Source: a virus. From it: 25,006 bases of DNA. Location: positions 1 to 25,006 of the IMG/VR virus record IMGVR_UViG_3300030099_001072, one strand, 5' to 3'. Below the pieces are notes generated by a model. That model saw only the letters and a program-made list of their open reading frames with translations, was not told the origin of the DNA and searched no databases. Positions 14,595 to 21,573 of the stretch are shown in pieces. The stretch's first letter is position 1; every line of letters begins with the position of its first letter. A program made the translations under genes and the position numbers.

Positions 14595-14779
14595 TGACAA
14601 AAGAAGAAAAAGAATTAAGAGAAGAGTTTTTTGACGGTCCCGCTTCAGACAGCATGAGCTTTGAGCAATTTCTTATTCAAAAAGGTCGTGGTGATTTAGT
14701 CAAGCCTATGAAGATGGCAGACGGCGGGGCAGTTGAACTTGTTCGTGGTGATCCCAACTATTACAAAGACTTATTATGA
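14594..14779 (+). CDS. 61-residue protein with GGAVE tag, unknown function
   Basis: Starts within the stop of the portal gene (TAATGA), with AAAGGAGG 6-8 nt upstream. The N-terminus is acidic and helical (MTKEEKELREEFF); the C-terminus has MKMADGGAVELVRGDPNYY. The K-x-x-GG-A/V-V-E motif echoes the two GGVVEMKDKA repeats of the 972-residue protein and the GG motifs of later basic proteins. The family is familiar from marine phage contigs, but its function is unknown. Confidence 0.65.
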   Translation: MTKEEKELREEFFDGPASDSMSFEQFLIQKGRGDLVKPMKMADGGAVELVRGDPNYYKDLL

Positions 14780-14853
14780 GTAATGAAGAATGGGTTTATC
14801 TTATTCTGGGGTTTTGGAGCTATAGCTTTTTAGCAGGGTTTTATTTTGGTTAG
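14776..14853 (+). CDS. 25-residue membrane peptide
   Basis: The frame starts on the ATGA of the previous stop and overlaps the next start. It reads MSNEEWVYLILGFWSYSFLA with a short aromatic end, a single hydrophobic helix after an acidic N-terminus. No strong ribosome binding site is seen, so it would depend on coupled translation. Holin-like or regulatory micropeptides of this size exist in phages, and this one sits directly before two membrane genes. Size makes the call uncertain. Confidence 0.4.
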   Translation: MSNEEWVYLILGFWSYSFLAGFYFG

Positions 14854-15172
14854 TAGACAAAAAAAACTACAGAAACAATCCATCTATGCTGAGTATGACG
14901 AAGATGGTGATGGTATAGTTTCTGACGAAGAGCTAAGTCATGTTGCAGATATTAAAAAACTTGAGCACGATCTTAGGAAGCAAAGAGCTCAAAGGCGGAT
15001 GGCAACTGCCAGTTTGGTTGCTATGGCTACTTTTACTGCTGCAATGTTCTTTGTCGATCTCGAAAGAGTTAAAGCACTTGCCGATATTAGTAATCTTTTC
15101 TATCTCACTGGTGGTGGCATTGTGTCTGTATATATGGGTGCATCGGCTATAATGAATAGAAATGGAAAATGA
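14846..15172 (+). CDS. EF-hand membrane protein, holin-like
   Basis: The 108-residue protein appears to start at a TTG, with AGGG about 8 nt upstream. Residues 18-29 are a textbook EF-hand calcium loop with Asp at 18, 20 and 22, Gly at 23 and Glu at 29. A charged helix (36-51) follows, then two membrane segments (about 52-70 and 84-103). Comparable EF-hand/two-helix proteins occur in environmental marine phages without a known role. Position beside a holin suggests lysis or membrane sensing, which is inference. It overlaps the genes on both sides. Confidence 0.65.
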   Translation: MVSRQKKLQKQSIYAEYDEDGDGIVSDEELSHVADIKKLEHDLRKQRAQRRMATASLVAMATFTAAMFFVDLERVKALADISNLFYLTGGGIVSVYMGASAIMNRNGK

Positions 15173-15363
15173 AGCCTGCCTTTCTGCTTATGTGTTATTT
15201 GGCGGGTAATCCAGCGGGCACCTTGCATTTTCAGTCAGTCAAGACAGCAGACTATTTTAAGTCCTATCTTGACAACCAGACTGTAAGGATTGGTGACGAC
15301 ACGAAAAAATATGACTGTTTCGTAAAGTTGGTAAAAGTAAACAAAGAAATGAGGTTATGGTAA
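15169..15363 (+). CDS. 64-residue protein, possibly secreted or membrane-anchored
   Basis: Begins MKPAFLLMCYLAGNPAGT, a short basic-hydrophobic N-terminus like a signal peptide or weak membrane anchor. The rest is soluble and basic (YDCFVKLVKVNKEMRLW at the end). It overlaps both neighbours by one to four bases, and both are membrane proteins. Its location in a lysis-like cluster suggests a spanin-like or accessory part. No lipobox or coiled coil supports that strongly, so the function is open. Confidence 0.55.
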   Translation: MKPAFLLMCYLAGNPAGTLHFQSVKTADYFKSYLDNQTVRIGDDTKKYDCFVKLVKVNKEMRLW

Positions 15364-15770
15364 TGATACAAGCATTAATAGGTCCAGCAACAAAGTTGCT
15401 TGGAAAATTTATAGAAGATAAAGATCAAAAGAACAAATTGGCACACGACTTGGCAACGCTTGCCTCTCGTCATGCTCAGGAGCTGGCGAAGGGTCAAATT
15501 GCAGCTAACGCCGAACAAGCGAAGCACCCTTCAATATTCGTAGCCGGGGCCCGCCCCGCCATAATGTGGATATGTGCTCTCGGCCTACTGACGCAATTTT
15601 TTATTATGCCCATTGCAGAATGGGCGACAGCGATATGGATGCCAGACATAACTTTGCCTAGTTTAAAGACAGGTGAACTTATGACCTTGACCCTTTCATT
15701 ACTAGGACTCGGGGGAATGAGATCCTATGAGAAGTCAAAAGGTGTGGCAAGAGAGAACATGAAAAAATGA
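15363..15770 (+). CDS. Holin of the 3-TM superfamily (putative)
   Basis: The 135-residue protein is consistent with Holin_3TMs-type proteins, which permeabilise the inner membrane at lysis. An amphipathic N-terminal region contains the ASRHAQELAKGQIAANAEQA helix. It is followed by AGARPAIMWICALGLLTQFF (first membrane span), WATAIWMP with a following span near LMTLTLSLLGLGG, and a basic tail. The ARP motif before the first span is typical of that family. I chose the ATG at 15363, 8 nt after GAGG, over the ATG at 15357. No endolysin lies nearby. Confidence 0.7.
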   Translation: MIQALIGPATKLLGKFIEDKDQKNKLAHDLATLASRHAQELAKGQIAANAEQAKHPSIFVAGARPAIMWICALGLLTQFFIMPIAEWATAIWMPDITLPSLKTGELMTLTLSLLGLGGMRSYEKSKGVARENMKK

Positions 15771-15901
15771 CTAATAAATTATGTATAAGGTGTAAGGTTG
15801 CATTGAAAAAAATAGAACTAAAAGACGTTTATCAATGTCCCATGTGTTTTACTGTGACAGAATTACCACAAGATCAAACAATAGTTGAACAAGAAGACTA
15901 A
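15767..15901 (+). CDS. 44-residue zinc ribbon
   Basis: A short frame begins on the ATGA ending the holin gene. CIRC (6-9) and CPMC (24-27) form a four-cysteine zinc ribbon, and the C-terminus is acidic. Mini zinc ribbons of this kind are common in phages and are usually thought to bind nucleic acid or partner proteins. The perfectly spaced CxxC pairs and tight coupling argue it is real. Confidence 0.6.
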   Translation: MTNKLCIRCKVALKKIELKDVYQCPMCFTVTELPQDQTIVEQED

Positions 15902-15956
15902 ATCTGTTATTTTATATAAGAAAATATAAGACAAAATAGGAAGTTATAAGTTAATT

Positions 15957-16160
15957 ATGTCAAAAAGTGAGATTTATCTTGCAGAAGCTGTTTTTCGTAT
16001 TATAAATGAAAGAAAGAAACAAATTTCTGAGGCTTTGTTGTACGACAGTGTAAAAAATATGGAGCAATATCGACAGCTCATGGGTGAAAGAAAAGGTTTA
16101 GAGTTTGTTGATGATGAACTTAAAAGTTTACTGGACCGTCAGGAGAAAGACGATGAATGA
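15957..16160 (+). CDS. 67-residue helical protein, unknown function
   Basis: Starts MSKSEIYLAEAVFRIINERK, about 13 nt after AGGAAG in an AT-rich gap that could contain its own promoter. It is almost entirely charged helix, ending in ELKSLLDRQEKDDE, and probably self-associates. It overlaps the co-chaperonin gene by 8 nt. I have the impression of a conserved marine-phage hypothetical but cannot name a function. Confidence 0.65.
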   Translation: MSKSEIYLAEAVFRIINERKKQISEALLYDSVKNMEQYRQLMGERKGLEFVDDELKSLLDRQEKDDE

Positions 16161-16566
16161 TACAGCATTAGATAAAATGTATGTAGAGCCTAAAGATAGG
16201 GTCCTAGACCCGAGTTTAGCAGATCAGAGCCTAATAGACCGGATGCCAAGTCCTACGGGCTGGAGGCTACTTATTTTGCCTTACAGGGGCAAAGGAAAGA
16301 CAGAAGGTGGTTTATACCTACCCGATAAGGTTGTAGAAGATAATCAAATATCAACTCAAGTTGGTTTTGTACTTAAAATGGGTCCTATGGCTTACAAAGA
16401 CCCAGAAAAGTTTCCAAGCGGTCCTTGGTGTGCAGAAAAAGATTGGGTGATGTTCGCAAGGTACGCAGGATCAAGGTTTAAAATAGATGGTGGTGAAGTT
16501 AGAATACTGAACGACGATGAGATTTTAGCCAAAATACAAGAACCTGAAGATATTTTACATTTTTAA
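16153..16566 (+). CDS. GroES-like co-chaperonin
   Basis: The 137-residue protein has the GroES/Cpn10 layout: PTGWRLLILPYR strand (34-45), a mobile loop GKGKTEGGLYLPDK (46-59), QVGFVLKMGP (69-78), then VMFARYAGSRFKIDGGEVRI (99-118) and DDEILAKI at the end. Phage Cpn10 proteins such as T4 gp31 replace host GroES to fold the capsid protein in GroEL, which fits its place upstream of scaffold and coat. I chose the ATG at 16153, 7 nt after AGGAG; an earlier ATG at 16105 runs inside the previous gene. It is longer than bacterial GroES because of the 30-residue N-terminal extension and an inserted segment after residue 78. Confidence 0.85.
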   Translation: MNDTALDKMYVEPKDRVLDPSLADQSLIDRMPSPTGWRLLILPYRGKGKTEGGLYLPDKVVEDNQISTQVGFVLKMGPMAYKDPEKFPSGPWCAEKDWVMFARYAGSRFKIDGGEVRILNDDEILAKIQEPEDILHF

Positions 16567-16575
16567 GAGGAACAT

Positions 16576-17484
16576 ATGAACCAGCCAAAAAAAGAAGAAC
16601 AATTAGATTTAGAGATTGATGAACAGCAAGAGGAGGCTCAAGATGTTGAAATCCCTGTCCAAGACCAAGCTGAAAATGTTGAGACTACAGTGGTACAAGA
16701 AGGTGAACCAGCTCAAGACCAGTTTGAAGAAGCTAAAAACAAAACTGAAAAGCGTATTAACAGGCTTACTAAAAAAATGCGGGATCATGAAAAAAACGCA
16801 GACGAAGCCCTTAAGTTCGCCCAGCAAAAGGAAAAAGAAAACCAAGAGTTAAGAGACCGTCTTAACAAAATGGACACCAGTTATTTGAGTGAATATACTG
16901 GTAGAGTAGATAGTCAGATGGCTCAAGCAGAAGCTACCCTCAAAGCAGCTATGGAGCTCGGAGATACAGAATCTGCGGTTGCTGCTCAAAAACAAATTAG
17001 TCAATTAGCAGTCCAAGCTGACAGAGCAAGCCAAGCAAGAGCTGCTCAAGAGAAAAAAGTAGAGCAGGCTAAAGCACAGCCTCAAGCTCAGGTGCAACCT
17101 CAGGCTCAACAACCTGTTGCTCCGCCGCCACCAGACCCAAAAGCTCAGGCTTGGGCTGAGAGAAACGATTGGTTTGGTAACGATAGTGCCATGACTTATG
17201 CTGCTTTTGGTATACACAAAGAATTAGTAGAACAAGATGGTGTTGACCCGAAGACCGATGAATACTATACTGAATTAGACAGACGTATGAGTGAAGAGTT
17301 TCCTCATAAGTTTGCTGATAAGACGCAAAGCAAAAAACCCGTCCAGAACGTAGCTTCCGCGTCAAGATCAAGTTCTGGACGTAGTAGTGGGAAGAAATCT
17401 GTCAAGCTTACAGCAAGACAGGTTGCGTTAGCAAAAAAACTAGGCGTTCCTTTAGAAGAGTACGCAAAATATGTGAAGGAGTAA
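16576..17484 (+). CDS. Capsid scaffold-like protein
   Basis: The 302-residue protein has a typical scaffold layout. It has an acidic Glu/Gln-rich N-terminus (1-50) and a long coiled coil (about 55-165, RINRLTKKMRDHEKN onward). A Gln/Pro/Ala linker (about 165-190) with PQAQVQPQAQ follows. The end is a basic Ser/Lys C-terminus with a helix (LTARQVALAKKLGVPLEEYA), as capsid-binding tails often have. The AAGAGGAACAT ribosome binding site is good. The gene stands just ahead of probable head genes and the coat, and no separate head protease is visible. Confidence 0.75.
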   Translation: MNQPKKEEQLDLEIDEQQEEAQDVEIPVQDQAENVETTVVQEGEPAQDQFEEAKNKTEKRINRLTKKMRDHEKNADEALKFAQQKEKENQELRDRLNKMDTSYLSEYTGRVDSQMAQAEATLKAAMELGDTESAVAAQKQISQLAVQADRASQARAAQEKKVEQAKAQPQAQVQPQAQQPVAPPPPDPKAQAWAERNDWFGNDSAMTYAAFGIHKELVEQDGVDPKTDEYYTELDRRMSEEFPHKFADKTQSKKPVQNVASASRSSSGRSSGKKSVKLTARQVALAKKLGVPLEEYAKYVKE

Positions 17485-17490
17485 TTGATT

Positions 17491-17976
17491 ATGGATAAAC
17501 AAAACGAAATGTTTGAGAAACCTATTTCGAGGTCTCCTAGAACATCTAATACAAGAGAAAAGACAGCTGCAAGAAAACCGTGGGCTCCACCATCTATGTT
17601 GGATGCACCTCCTGCACCTGAAGGCTTTAAACATCGCTGGATAAGAGCGGAAACCAGAGGTTTCGATGACACAAAGAACATCTCTGCAAAAATGCGAGAA
17701 GGTTGGGAACTCGTAAGAAAAGATGAATATCCAGATTTTGAAGCACCCGTAGTGGAGTCAGGTAAGTATGAAGGTATATTTGGGGTCGGTGGATTAATTT
17801 TAGCTCGCATACCTCTTGAAACAGTAGCAGAGAGAACAGCTTATTTTAATGAAAGAAGCTCAGATCAAATGCAGGCTGTGGATCAAGATATGATGAGAGA
17901 AAATGCCCATTCTACTATGACAATTAGTAGACCAGATCGTCAATCTCGCGTAAGTTTCGGAGGGAAAAAATCTTAA
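17491..17976 (+). CDS. 161-residue head-region protein, unknown function
   Basis: The ATG at 17491 is 9 nt after AAGGAG; a TTG at 17485 is too close to it. The N-terminus is basic and disordered (RSPRTSNTREKTAARKP), followed by a compact part with FKHRWIRAETRGFDDT and KMREGWELVRKDEYPDF. The GIFGVGGLILARIPLETVAE segment looks like a strand-turn-helix. I recognise it as a recurrent gene between scaffold and coat in marine phage contigs. It could be an accessory head or assembly protein. Confidence 0.65.
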   Translation: MDKQNEMFEKPISRSPRTSNTREKTAARKPWAPPSMLDAPPAPEGFKHRWIRAETRGFDDTKNISAKMREGWELVRKDEYPDFEAPVVESGKYEGIFGVGGLILARIPLETVAERTAYFNERSSDQMQAVDQDMMRENAHSTMTISRPDRQSRVSFGGKKS

Positions 17977-18000
17977 CTTTAATCTTTAACGGAGACTTAA

Positions 18001-18633
18001 ATGGCTAATAATTTAACAGGTGGCTATGGTTTACGTCCAATAGGTTTAACAGGTTCTGCCGCGAACACTACTGGTACAACACAGTACGAAATTGCGTCAA
18101 ACAACACAAATGCTATTTTTCAAGGTGGCATTGTTATTCCTACTGCGGCGGGAGTTATAGACATCACCGACCAAGCGGTCAGCCCGTTAGGCGTTTTTTA
18201 TGGTGTTGAATATGTCGACTCAGGCACAAAGAAAACAACATTTAAAAATTTCTGGCCGGGATCAAATAATGTCAGTGTTGATACAAACTTTCCTATTAAG
18301 GCGTTTGTATACGATAACCCTATGCAGCTCTTTACTGTAGTTGCAGACGGAACCAACACAAATAGAGCGACAGCTTTAGCGGATGTTTTTGCAAATGCGA
18401 CTATGGCAAGTGTAAATAGTGGTAGTACCAATACTGGTCAATCCACAGATATGCTTGACATTTCAACAGCTGCAACAACAGGCACTTTAGATGTCAGAAT
18501 AGTAGGGTTGTATGAAGATGAAGGTAATACCGATTACTCAGCAGTGGGTCATCAGTATATCGTACGTCTTCTAGGACACTTTAACTCAGGCTTTGCAGCT
18601 GCTGTTAATACAGCAGACAATGCAGGTATATAA
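18001..18633 (+). CDS. Putative capsid decoration/head protein
   Basis: The 210-residue protein is rich in Thr, Ser, Gly and Asn with alternating beta-strand patterns and no membrane or catalytic motif. It begins MANNLTGGYGLRPIGLTGSA and contains VIDITDQAVSPLGVFYGVEY and KAFVYDNPMQLFTV. Composition and position immediately before the coat gene, with an ACGGAGACTTAA ribosome binding site, suit a capsid decoration or stabilising protein; no sequence signature proves it. Confidence 0.6.
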   Translation: MANNLTGGYGLRPIGLTGSAANTTGTTQYEIASNNTNAIFQGGIVIPTAAGVIDITDQAVSPLGVFYGVEYVDSGTKKTTFKNFWPGSNNVSVDTNFPIKAFVYDNPMQLFTVVADGTNTNRATALADVFANATMASVNSGSTNTGQSTDMLDISTAATTGTLDVRIVGLYEDEGNTDYSAVGHQYIVRLLGHFNSGFAAAVNTADNAGI

Positions 18634-18645
18634 GGAGAATAGAGT

Positions 18646-19551
18646 ATGGCTATATCAAGAGCACAATTAGCTAAAGAGCTAGAGCCTGGTCTTAACGCCT
18701 TATTTGGGCTTGAGTACGACAGGTATGAAAACGAACACGCAGAAATATTTGATGAAGAATCATCAGATAGAGCGTTTGAAGAAGAAGTGATGTTAGCAGG
18801 CTTTTCAACTGCACCGACTAAATCAGAAGGTGGAGCTGTGAGCTTTGATGATGCACAAGAAACATTTACTGCAAGATATACACATGAGACTATTGCTCTT
18901 GCTTTCTCAATAACTGAGGAAGCTATAGAGGATAATCTTTATGATAGACTTGCAAGTAGATACACCAAAGCATTAGCTAGATCTATGGCACAAACCAAAC
19001 AGATCAAAGCTGCTGCTATTCTAAACAATGCGTTTAGTACAAGCAGTGCAATTGGTGATGGTGCTGCATTAGCATCTGCTTCTCACCCAACCATCAACGG
19101 AAATCAAAGCAACATTTTATCAGTAGCTTCTGACTTAAATGAGACATCACTTGAGCAGGCATTGATTGATATTGCTGGTTTTAAAGATGAAAGGGGCTTA
19201 AAAATTGCTGTAAGAGGCACAAAACTTATAATTCCAAAAGAATTACAGTTTATTGCTGAAAGAATTATGAACAGTAATTTAAGAGTTGGAACTTCAGACA
19301 ACGATGCAAACGCAATGAAAAATATGGGTATGTTACCAGAGGGAGCGGTTGTAAACCACTTCTTAACAGACACAGATGCGTTTTTTATCAAGACTGATGC
19401 ACCAAACGGTTTTAAATATTTTAATCGTTCACCTATCAAAACAGCTATGGAAGGCGATTTTGATACAGGTAACATGAGATTTAAGGCCAGAGAGCGTTAC
19501 AGCTTTGGTGTCTCTGACTGGAGATGTGTATTCGCAACTCCTGGAGCATAA
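18646..19551 (+). CDS. Major capsid protein
   Basis: The 301-residue protein is in the expected place and size for an HK97-fold coat. It has an N-terminal acidic helix region (10-50), a FTARYTHETIALAFSITEEA segment typical of the E-loop/spine entry, and a long spine-like helix. The A-domain part contains LIIPKELQFIAERIMNS and FFIKTDAPNGFKYFNRSP, and it ends in a strand-rich segment (RFKARERYSFGVSDW). AAGGAGAATAGAGT is a strong ribosome binding site. A terminator follows directly, as is common after highly expressed coat genes. Confidence 0.85.
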   Translation: MAISRAQLAKELEPGLNALFGLEYDRYENEHAEIFDEESSDRAFEEEVMLAGFSTAPTKSEGGAVSFDDAQETFTARYTHETIALAFSITEEAIEDNLYDRLASRYTKALARSMAQTKQIKAAAILNNAFSTSSAIGDGAALASASHPTINGNQSNILSVASDLNETSLEQALIDIAGFKDERGLKIAVRGTKLIIPKELQFIAERIMNSNLRVGTSDNDANAMKNMGMLPEGAVVNHFLTDTDAFFIKTDAPNGFKYFNRSPIKTAMEGDFDTGNMRFKARERYSFGVSDWRCVFATPGA

Positions 19552-19567
19552 AATTGCGACATTTTTT

Positions 19568-19596
19568 AAAAGGGGTCTTTTCAGGCCCCTTTTTTT
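19568..19596 (+). terminator. Intrinsic terminator after the coat gene
   Basis: AAAAGGGGTC (19568-19577) pairs with GGCCCCTTTT (19584-19593) around loop TTTTCA with one G-T pair, followed by T residues to 19596. It should insulate coat expression from downstream genes. Confidence 0.9.
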
Positions 19597-19614
19597 ATGT
19601 ATAATATAATTACC

Positions 19615-19638
19615 TTGACGAAGAATTAACTTCGACAA
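19615..19638. promoter_or_regulatory. Inverted repeat/operator-like site upstream of the post-coat operon
   Basis: TTG-A-CGAAG (19615-19623) and CTTCG-A-CAA (19630-19638) form arms around AATTAA with a single A/A mismatch. TATAATATAAT (19600-19610) lies just upstream, and TTGACG at 19615 could also be a -35. The site may be an operator or a 5' hairpin of the next transcript. Confidence 0.45.
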
Positions 19639-19660
19639 TAGCCACGACAAGGAGACACAT

Positions 19661-20167
19661 ATGGCTAACTCAACTTTCTCAGGTCCATTGAGATCTGAAA
19701 GCACAATCAAAACTGTAAGTAAAAATGCTTCTACAGGAGCAATCACAGAAGTAATCACAATGGGCGATGCACCTGTTGCATTAGGGGATGAGGACAAAAC
19801 ACTTGATAATGCGACACATAGCGGTAGAGTTTTGGCAGTTCCAGCACTTGGATCTAACAGAACAATAACATTACCAGCACCAGTTGCAGGAGCTACTTTT
19901 AAATTTATTTACGCAGGTGCCGCTGAAGAGGCAGAAAATTTAATAATAGTCACTCCTGGAAACTCAAACTTTTTCTTAGGTAATGTTCAGCATTTAGACA
20001 CAAACGCAGACAATGTAGGCGTTTACGCAAATGGTAGTTCTAATTCAAAGTTAACTTTGACAGACTTTGGTAGCATGGAAATAAATATAGTAGGTAAAGA
20101 TAGTACGAATTACTATATTTGGGGTAACGTAGTTTCTGAAGACGCTCCAGCTTTTGCTGATCAATAA
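19661..20167 (+). CDS. 168-residue beta-rich virion protein, possible decoration protein
   Basis: Begins MANSTFSGPLRSESTIKT after ACAAGGAGACACAT. The protein is dominated by short beta strands (NRTITLPAPVAGATFKFIY, LTLTDFGSMEINIVG) and resembles small surface proteins found after coat genes in marine phages. No membrane or enzyme motif is visible. The family name is not known to me. Expression is likely driven separately from the coat because a terminator intervenes. Confidence 0.6.
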   Translation: MANSTFSGPLRSESTIKTVSKNASTGAITEVITMGDAPVALGDEDKTLDNATHSGRVLAVPALGSNRTITLPAPVAGATFKFIYAGAAEEAENLIIVTPGNSNFFLGNVQHLDTNADNVGVYANGSSNSKLTLTDFGSMEINIVGKDSTNYYIWGNVVSEDAPAFADQ

Positions 20168-20179
20168 TAGGAGGCTCTA

Positions 20180-20452
20180 ATGGCAGGCTCTGACGTAAAA
20201 GCAAAAAGGATTACTGGAACAGGTTCATTAGCTGTGGGACCTGCTCGAATAAGACAAATACAATTAAAAACTGCATCTGGAACGCCACGGCTTACTGTTA
20301 CTGATGCAAGTGGCGGTGCTACAGTTCTTGATTTAGATTTTAATGCTTCAGACACTCATTCTGTTAATATTCCTGCGGAGGGAATAAAGGTTAGTGACAT
20401 ATTTGTTAGCACATTGACTAACATCACAGCCGCAACTTTTTTCTTTAACTAG
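20180..20452 (+). CDS. 90-residue beta-rich protein, unknown function
   Basis: AATAGGAGGCTCTA is a strong ribosome binding site. The protein is Thr/Ala/Gly-rich with regular strands (LAVGPARIRQIQLKTASG, VLDLDFNASDTHSVNI). Such small single-domain proteins can cap capsid or tail surfaces, but the position is the only hint here. It ends 8 nt before the next ATG. Confidence 0.6.
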   Translation: MAGSDVKAKRITGTGSLAVGPARIRQIQLKTASGTPRLTVTDASGGATVLDLDFNASDTHSVNIPAEGIKVSDIFVSTLTNITAATFFFN

Positions 20453-20459
20453 GATAAAC

Positions 20460-20744
20460 ATGACTAGGAAAAGGGACAAACAACCACCTAGAACAAAAAA
20501 ATATTACCGCTCCACTAAAAGTGGGGCGGGCATGACATCAGCTGGTGTGGCTAAATACAGACGTGATAATCCGGGCAGTAAGTTAAAAACTGCCGTAACA
20601 GGTAAAGTTAAAAAGGGATCTACTGCTGCAAAAAGAAGAAAATCATATTGTGCAAGAAGTGCAGGACAAATGAAGAAGTTTCCAAAAGCAGCAAAAAACC
20701 CTAATAGTAGATTAAGACAAGCAAGAAGAAGATGGAAGTGTTGA
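20460..20744 (+). CDS. DUF6321-like small basic protein
   Basis: The 94-residue protein is strongly basic and matches the pattern I associate with DUF6321 of environmental phages: GMTSAGVAKYRRDNPGSKLK (near 24-43), then KGSTAAKRRKSYCARSAGQM (56-75), and a terminal R-x-A-RRRWKC. The role is unknown. The net charge suggests nucleic-acid contact or tight packing against DNA in the virion. AGGATAAAC provides a weak ribosome binding site. It is the first of a run of basic genes. Confidence 0.65.
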   Translation: MTRKRDKQPPRTKKYYRSTKSGAGMTSAGVAKYRRDNPGSKLKTAVTGKVKKGSTAAKRRKSYCARSAGQMKKFPKAAKNPNSRLRQARRRWKC

Positions 20745-20950
20745 TGGCAACAAAAAGAGAAAAAGATTTTTTACATAATTTAGACAAAAGAATGTCTGTG
20801 CTTGAAGAGGTAATAAAAAGATTAGAAAGCAATCATCTTACACACTTACAGGCACAAATAGATAAAATTGATAGGCGTGTGTGGATGCTAATTGCAGGTG
20901 TAGTTATACAACTTGTATCTATTGTATTTATTTTTGTAGGAGGTAGATAA
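20744..20950 (+). CDS. Small coiled-coil membrane protein, XhlA-like
   Basis: A 68-residue protein whose ATG overlaps the previous stop (TGATG). Residues 1-44 form a charged heptad helix (DFLHNLDKRMSVLEEVIKRL), and residues 46-66 a membrane span (WMLIAGVVIQLVSIVFIFVG). This cytoplasmic coiled coil followed by one span resembles XhlA-type proteins, which accompany phage holins. An upstream ATG at 20732 lies within the previous gene and is less likely. Placement away from the holin at 15363 is odd. Confidence 0.6.
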   Translation: MATKREKDFLHNLDKRMSVLEEVIKRLESNHLTHLQAQIDKIDRRVWMLIAGVVIQLVSIVFIFVGGR

Positions 20951-21090
20951 TGGCCTTAGTAGGTTCACGAAAAAGAAAAGTAAAAAAAGTAATCAAAGGT
21001 TTAAACAAAGCGTCTAAATTACACGCTTCGCAAGCTAAAAGTTTAAAAAGTGTTTTGAAAAATGGCACCAAAAAGAAAAAAAGATCCTAA
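20950..21090 (+). CDS. 46-residue Lys-rich peptide
   Basis: The frame starts on the stop of the previous gene (TAATG) with AGGAGG 6-9 nt upstream. It begins MALVGSRKRKVKKVIKGLNK and ends in lysines and arginine. Almost a third of its residues are Lys or Arg. It overlaps the next gene by 29 nt. Coupling, the ribosome binding site and the shared basic character of its neighbours support it. Confidence 0.55.
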   Translation: MALVGSRKRKVKKVIKGLNKASKLHASQAKSLKSVLKNGTKKKKRS

Positions 21091-21358
21091 AGTTGGAACA
21101 GGAAAAAAGCCGAAAGGTTCTGGTAGACGCTTATATACGGACGAAAACCCTAAGGACACGGTTAGTATTAAATTTACTACGCCGTCGGATGCCAGAGCAA
21201 CTGTTGCCAAGGTTAAAAAAATCAATAAACCATTTGCAAGAAAGATACAAATACTTACAGTCGGTGAGCAAAGAGCAAAAGTAATGGGGAAAACTCAAGT
21301 TGCAAATATATTCAAAAAAGGTAAAGATAGTATTAGAAAACAAAGGAGCACAGCATGA
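21062..21358 (+). CDS. 98-residue basic protein, conserved marine-phage type
   Basis: Begins MAPKRKKDPKVGTGKKPKGS, a flexible basic tail, followed by RRLYTDENPKDTVSIKF and a probable small alpha/beta part (DARATVAKVKKINKPFARKI, QRAKVMG). I recognise the KKPKGSGRRLYTDENP segment as recurrent in marine phages. No function is known. It overlaps both neighbouring genes. Confidence 0.6.
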   Translation: MAPKRKKDPKVGTGKKPKGSGRRLYTDENPKDTVSIKFTTPSDARATVAKVKKINKPFARKIQILTVGEQRAKVMGKTQVANIFKKGKDSIRKQRSTA

Positions 21359-21573
21359 CCGTTGTTAGAACTGGACCCAAACCGGGTAAACAAAAGGTAA
21401 CATATTTTAAAAAAGGCGGTGCCGCAAAAAGTAGAGGCAGTAAAATTTGTCCTGCTGGCAAGGCATGGGCTAAAAGAACTTTTGACACATACCCATCAGC
21501 TTATGCAAATATGGCGGCATCCAAATATTGTAAGGACCCTAATTATGCAAAAGGGGCTAAAGGTAAAAAGTAA
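21355..21573 (+). CDS. 72-residue basic Cys-containing protein
   Basis: Begins MTVVRTGPKPGKQKVTYFKK on an ATGA overlap with the previous stop. The centre has KKGGAAKSRGSKICPAGKAW, and the aromatic stretch DTYPSAYANMAASKYCKDP ends in a Lys/Gly tail. Two cysteines (in ICPAG and YCKDP) could bind a metal. The KKGGAA motif echoes the GG tags in neighbours. The type is familiar from marine phage contigs but unnamed. Confidence 0.6.
   Translation: MTVVRTGPKPGKQKVTYFKKGGAAKSRGSKICPAGKAWAKRTFDTYPSAYANMAASKYCKDPNYAKGAKGKK

Noticed and set aside
17304-17810. Reverse-strand open frame of 168 codons across the scaffold 3' end
   Set aside because: It overlaps two well-supported + strand genes and has no ribosome binding site or domain.
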